Assembly (NCBI GenBank): GCA_029556915.1
Contig: JAKQIT010000050.1
Coordinates: 92,375-156,374 of the forward strand
Reading direction: 5' to 3'
DNA from: Pseudomonadota bacterium
GTDB taxonomy: Bacteria; Pseudomonadota; Gammaproteobacteria; Burkholderiales; Methylophilaceae
Length of the DNA: 64,000 bases
This document shows, one piece after another, positions 63,867-64,000 of the stretch (the stretch's first letter is position 1; each line of letters begins with the position of its first letter). A program made the position numbers and the translations under genes. The notes under the pieces were generated by a model. It ran no database searches. It was not told the DNA's origin and saw only the letters and a list, made by a program, of their open reading frames with translations.

Positions 63867-64000
63867 ATGGAATGGACGCCCACTTCCTAAGACGGCATCA
63901 AAGTGCCAAAGTAGAGTTTCTACAAACTACTTAACTAGAAAGAGGCGTCCAAAATGAAGATTACAACAATTGGTATTGATTTGGCAAAGGAAGTATTTCA
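63867..64000 (+). mobile_element. IS110/IS1111-family element, left end (runs off window)
   Basis: The left end carries inverted 8-bp motifs TGGACGCC (63873-63880) and GGCGTCCA (63944-63951) just before the transposase start. A short left end of about 85 bp points to the IS1111 group. The exact first base is uncertain by some bases. Confidence 0.7.
63954..64000 (+). CDS. IS110-family transposase, N-terminal 15 codons
   Basis: MKITTIGIDLAKEVF is the standard start of IS110/IS1111 DEDD transposases (RuvC-like), with the first catalytic Asp in GIDLAK. The rest is outside the window. Confidence 0.85.
   Translation, partial: MKITTIGIDLAKEVF

Larger units (their letters stand above)
23668..64000. 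mobile_element. Genomic island inserted in recJ (right end not in window)
   Basis: The left boundary is the loss of RecJ homology after 23667. The island starts with a recombinase operon, a repressor gene, a small cargo module and then about 27 kb of metal-resistance genes and insertion sequences. The dispersed palindromic repeats of the backbone are not seen in it. Exact ends and any target duplication cannot be set without the right junction. Confidence 0.75.

Noticed and set aside
1-64000. CRISPR arrays, tRNA and rRNA genes
   Set aside because: No regularly spaced repeats, no tRNA-like cloverleaf at the island junction and no rRNA sequence were found by reading.

Overview
The window looks like a chromosome segment of a methylotrophic betaproteobacterium, most likely family Methylophilaceae (Methylotenera/Methylophilus type). 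This is inferred from a formaldehyde-activating enzyme homologue, a PEP-CTERM exported protein, an AT-rich betaproteobacterial gene style and the recJ neighbourhood. No rRNA, tRNA or CRISPR array was seen.

Chromosomal backbone (1-23667): the end of kup, rlmD, a small hypothetical gene, eutBC (ethanolamine ammonia-lyase) divergent from an APC permease, a fae homologue, htpG, a PEP-CTERM protein, a flavocytochrome c sulfide dehydrogenase-like pair, an ankyrin protein, purL, a small HTH-like protein, a DUF4197 protein, glgP, a truncated mutase-like gene and the first 288 codons of recJ. A family of about 51-bp palindromic repeats is scattered through this part (six copies). One copy is translated in frame inside rlmD. 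I found no copy to the right of 19.6 kb.

Genomic island (about 23668 to beyond 64000): recJ is cut inside its conserved GPRIN motif, and a foreign element starts there. Its left end carries six genes that all overlap, from a promoter next to the junction: two large tyrosine-recombinase-like proteins, two small coiled-coil proteins, a RecD-like ATPase with altered motifs, and a fusion of a P-loop kinase-like domain to a complete tyrosine recombinase. The first three genes resemble in order and size the 'gamma-mobile-trio' (GmtY-GmtZ-GmtX) layout; this is recalled resemblance, not a database result. A small XRE repressor gene closes the module. The right end of the island is not in the window.

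Cargo (33.3-63.9 kb): a 64-nt putative structured RNA occurs twice, at 33721 and 63428, each just after a -10-like box and before a gene. Its two copies have a nearly identical core and a covarying outer stem. Between the copies lie an orphan DUF2384 antitoxin, an AbrB-like protein and a dense metal-resistance region: a CusCBA-type copper/silver efflux pump, CueR, CusF, an FTR1 permease, a CzcICBA-type zinc/cadmium/cobalt pump with a PII-like protein, a ZIP transporter remnant, a Zn/Cd P-type ATPase, a Met/His-rich DUF2231 protein with a TolC-like protein and a multicopper oxidase, a CopZ-like chaperone and a Cu(I) P-type ATPase. Small secreted Cys/His/Met-rich proteins stand at the head of four of these gene groups. 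The region ends with a complete IS1182-family element and an IS110/IS1111-family element that breaks an unknown gene and runs off the window.

Together the cargo would move Cu(I) out of the cytoplasm (CopZ, CopA), oxidise or bind it in the periplasm (multicopper oxidase, CusF, Met/His-rich proteins) and expel it across the outer membrane (CusCBA). The Czc pump and the Zn/Cd ATPase do the same for divalent metals.
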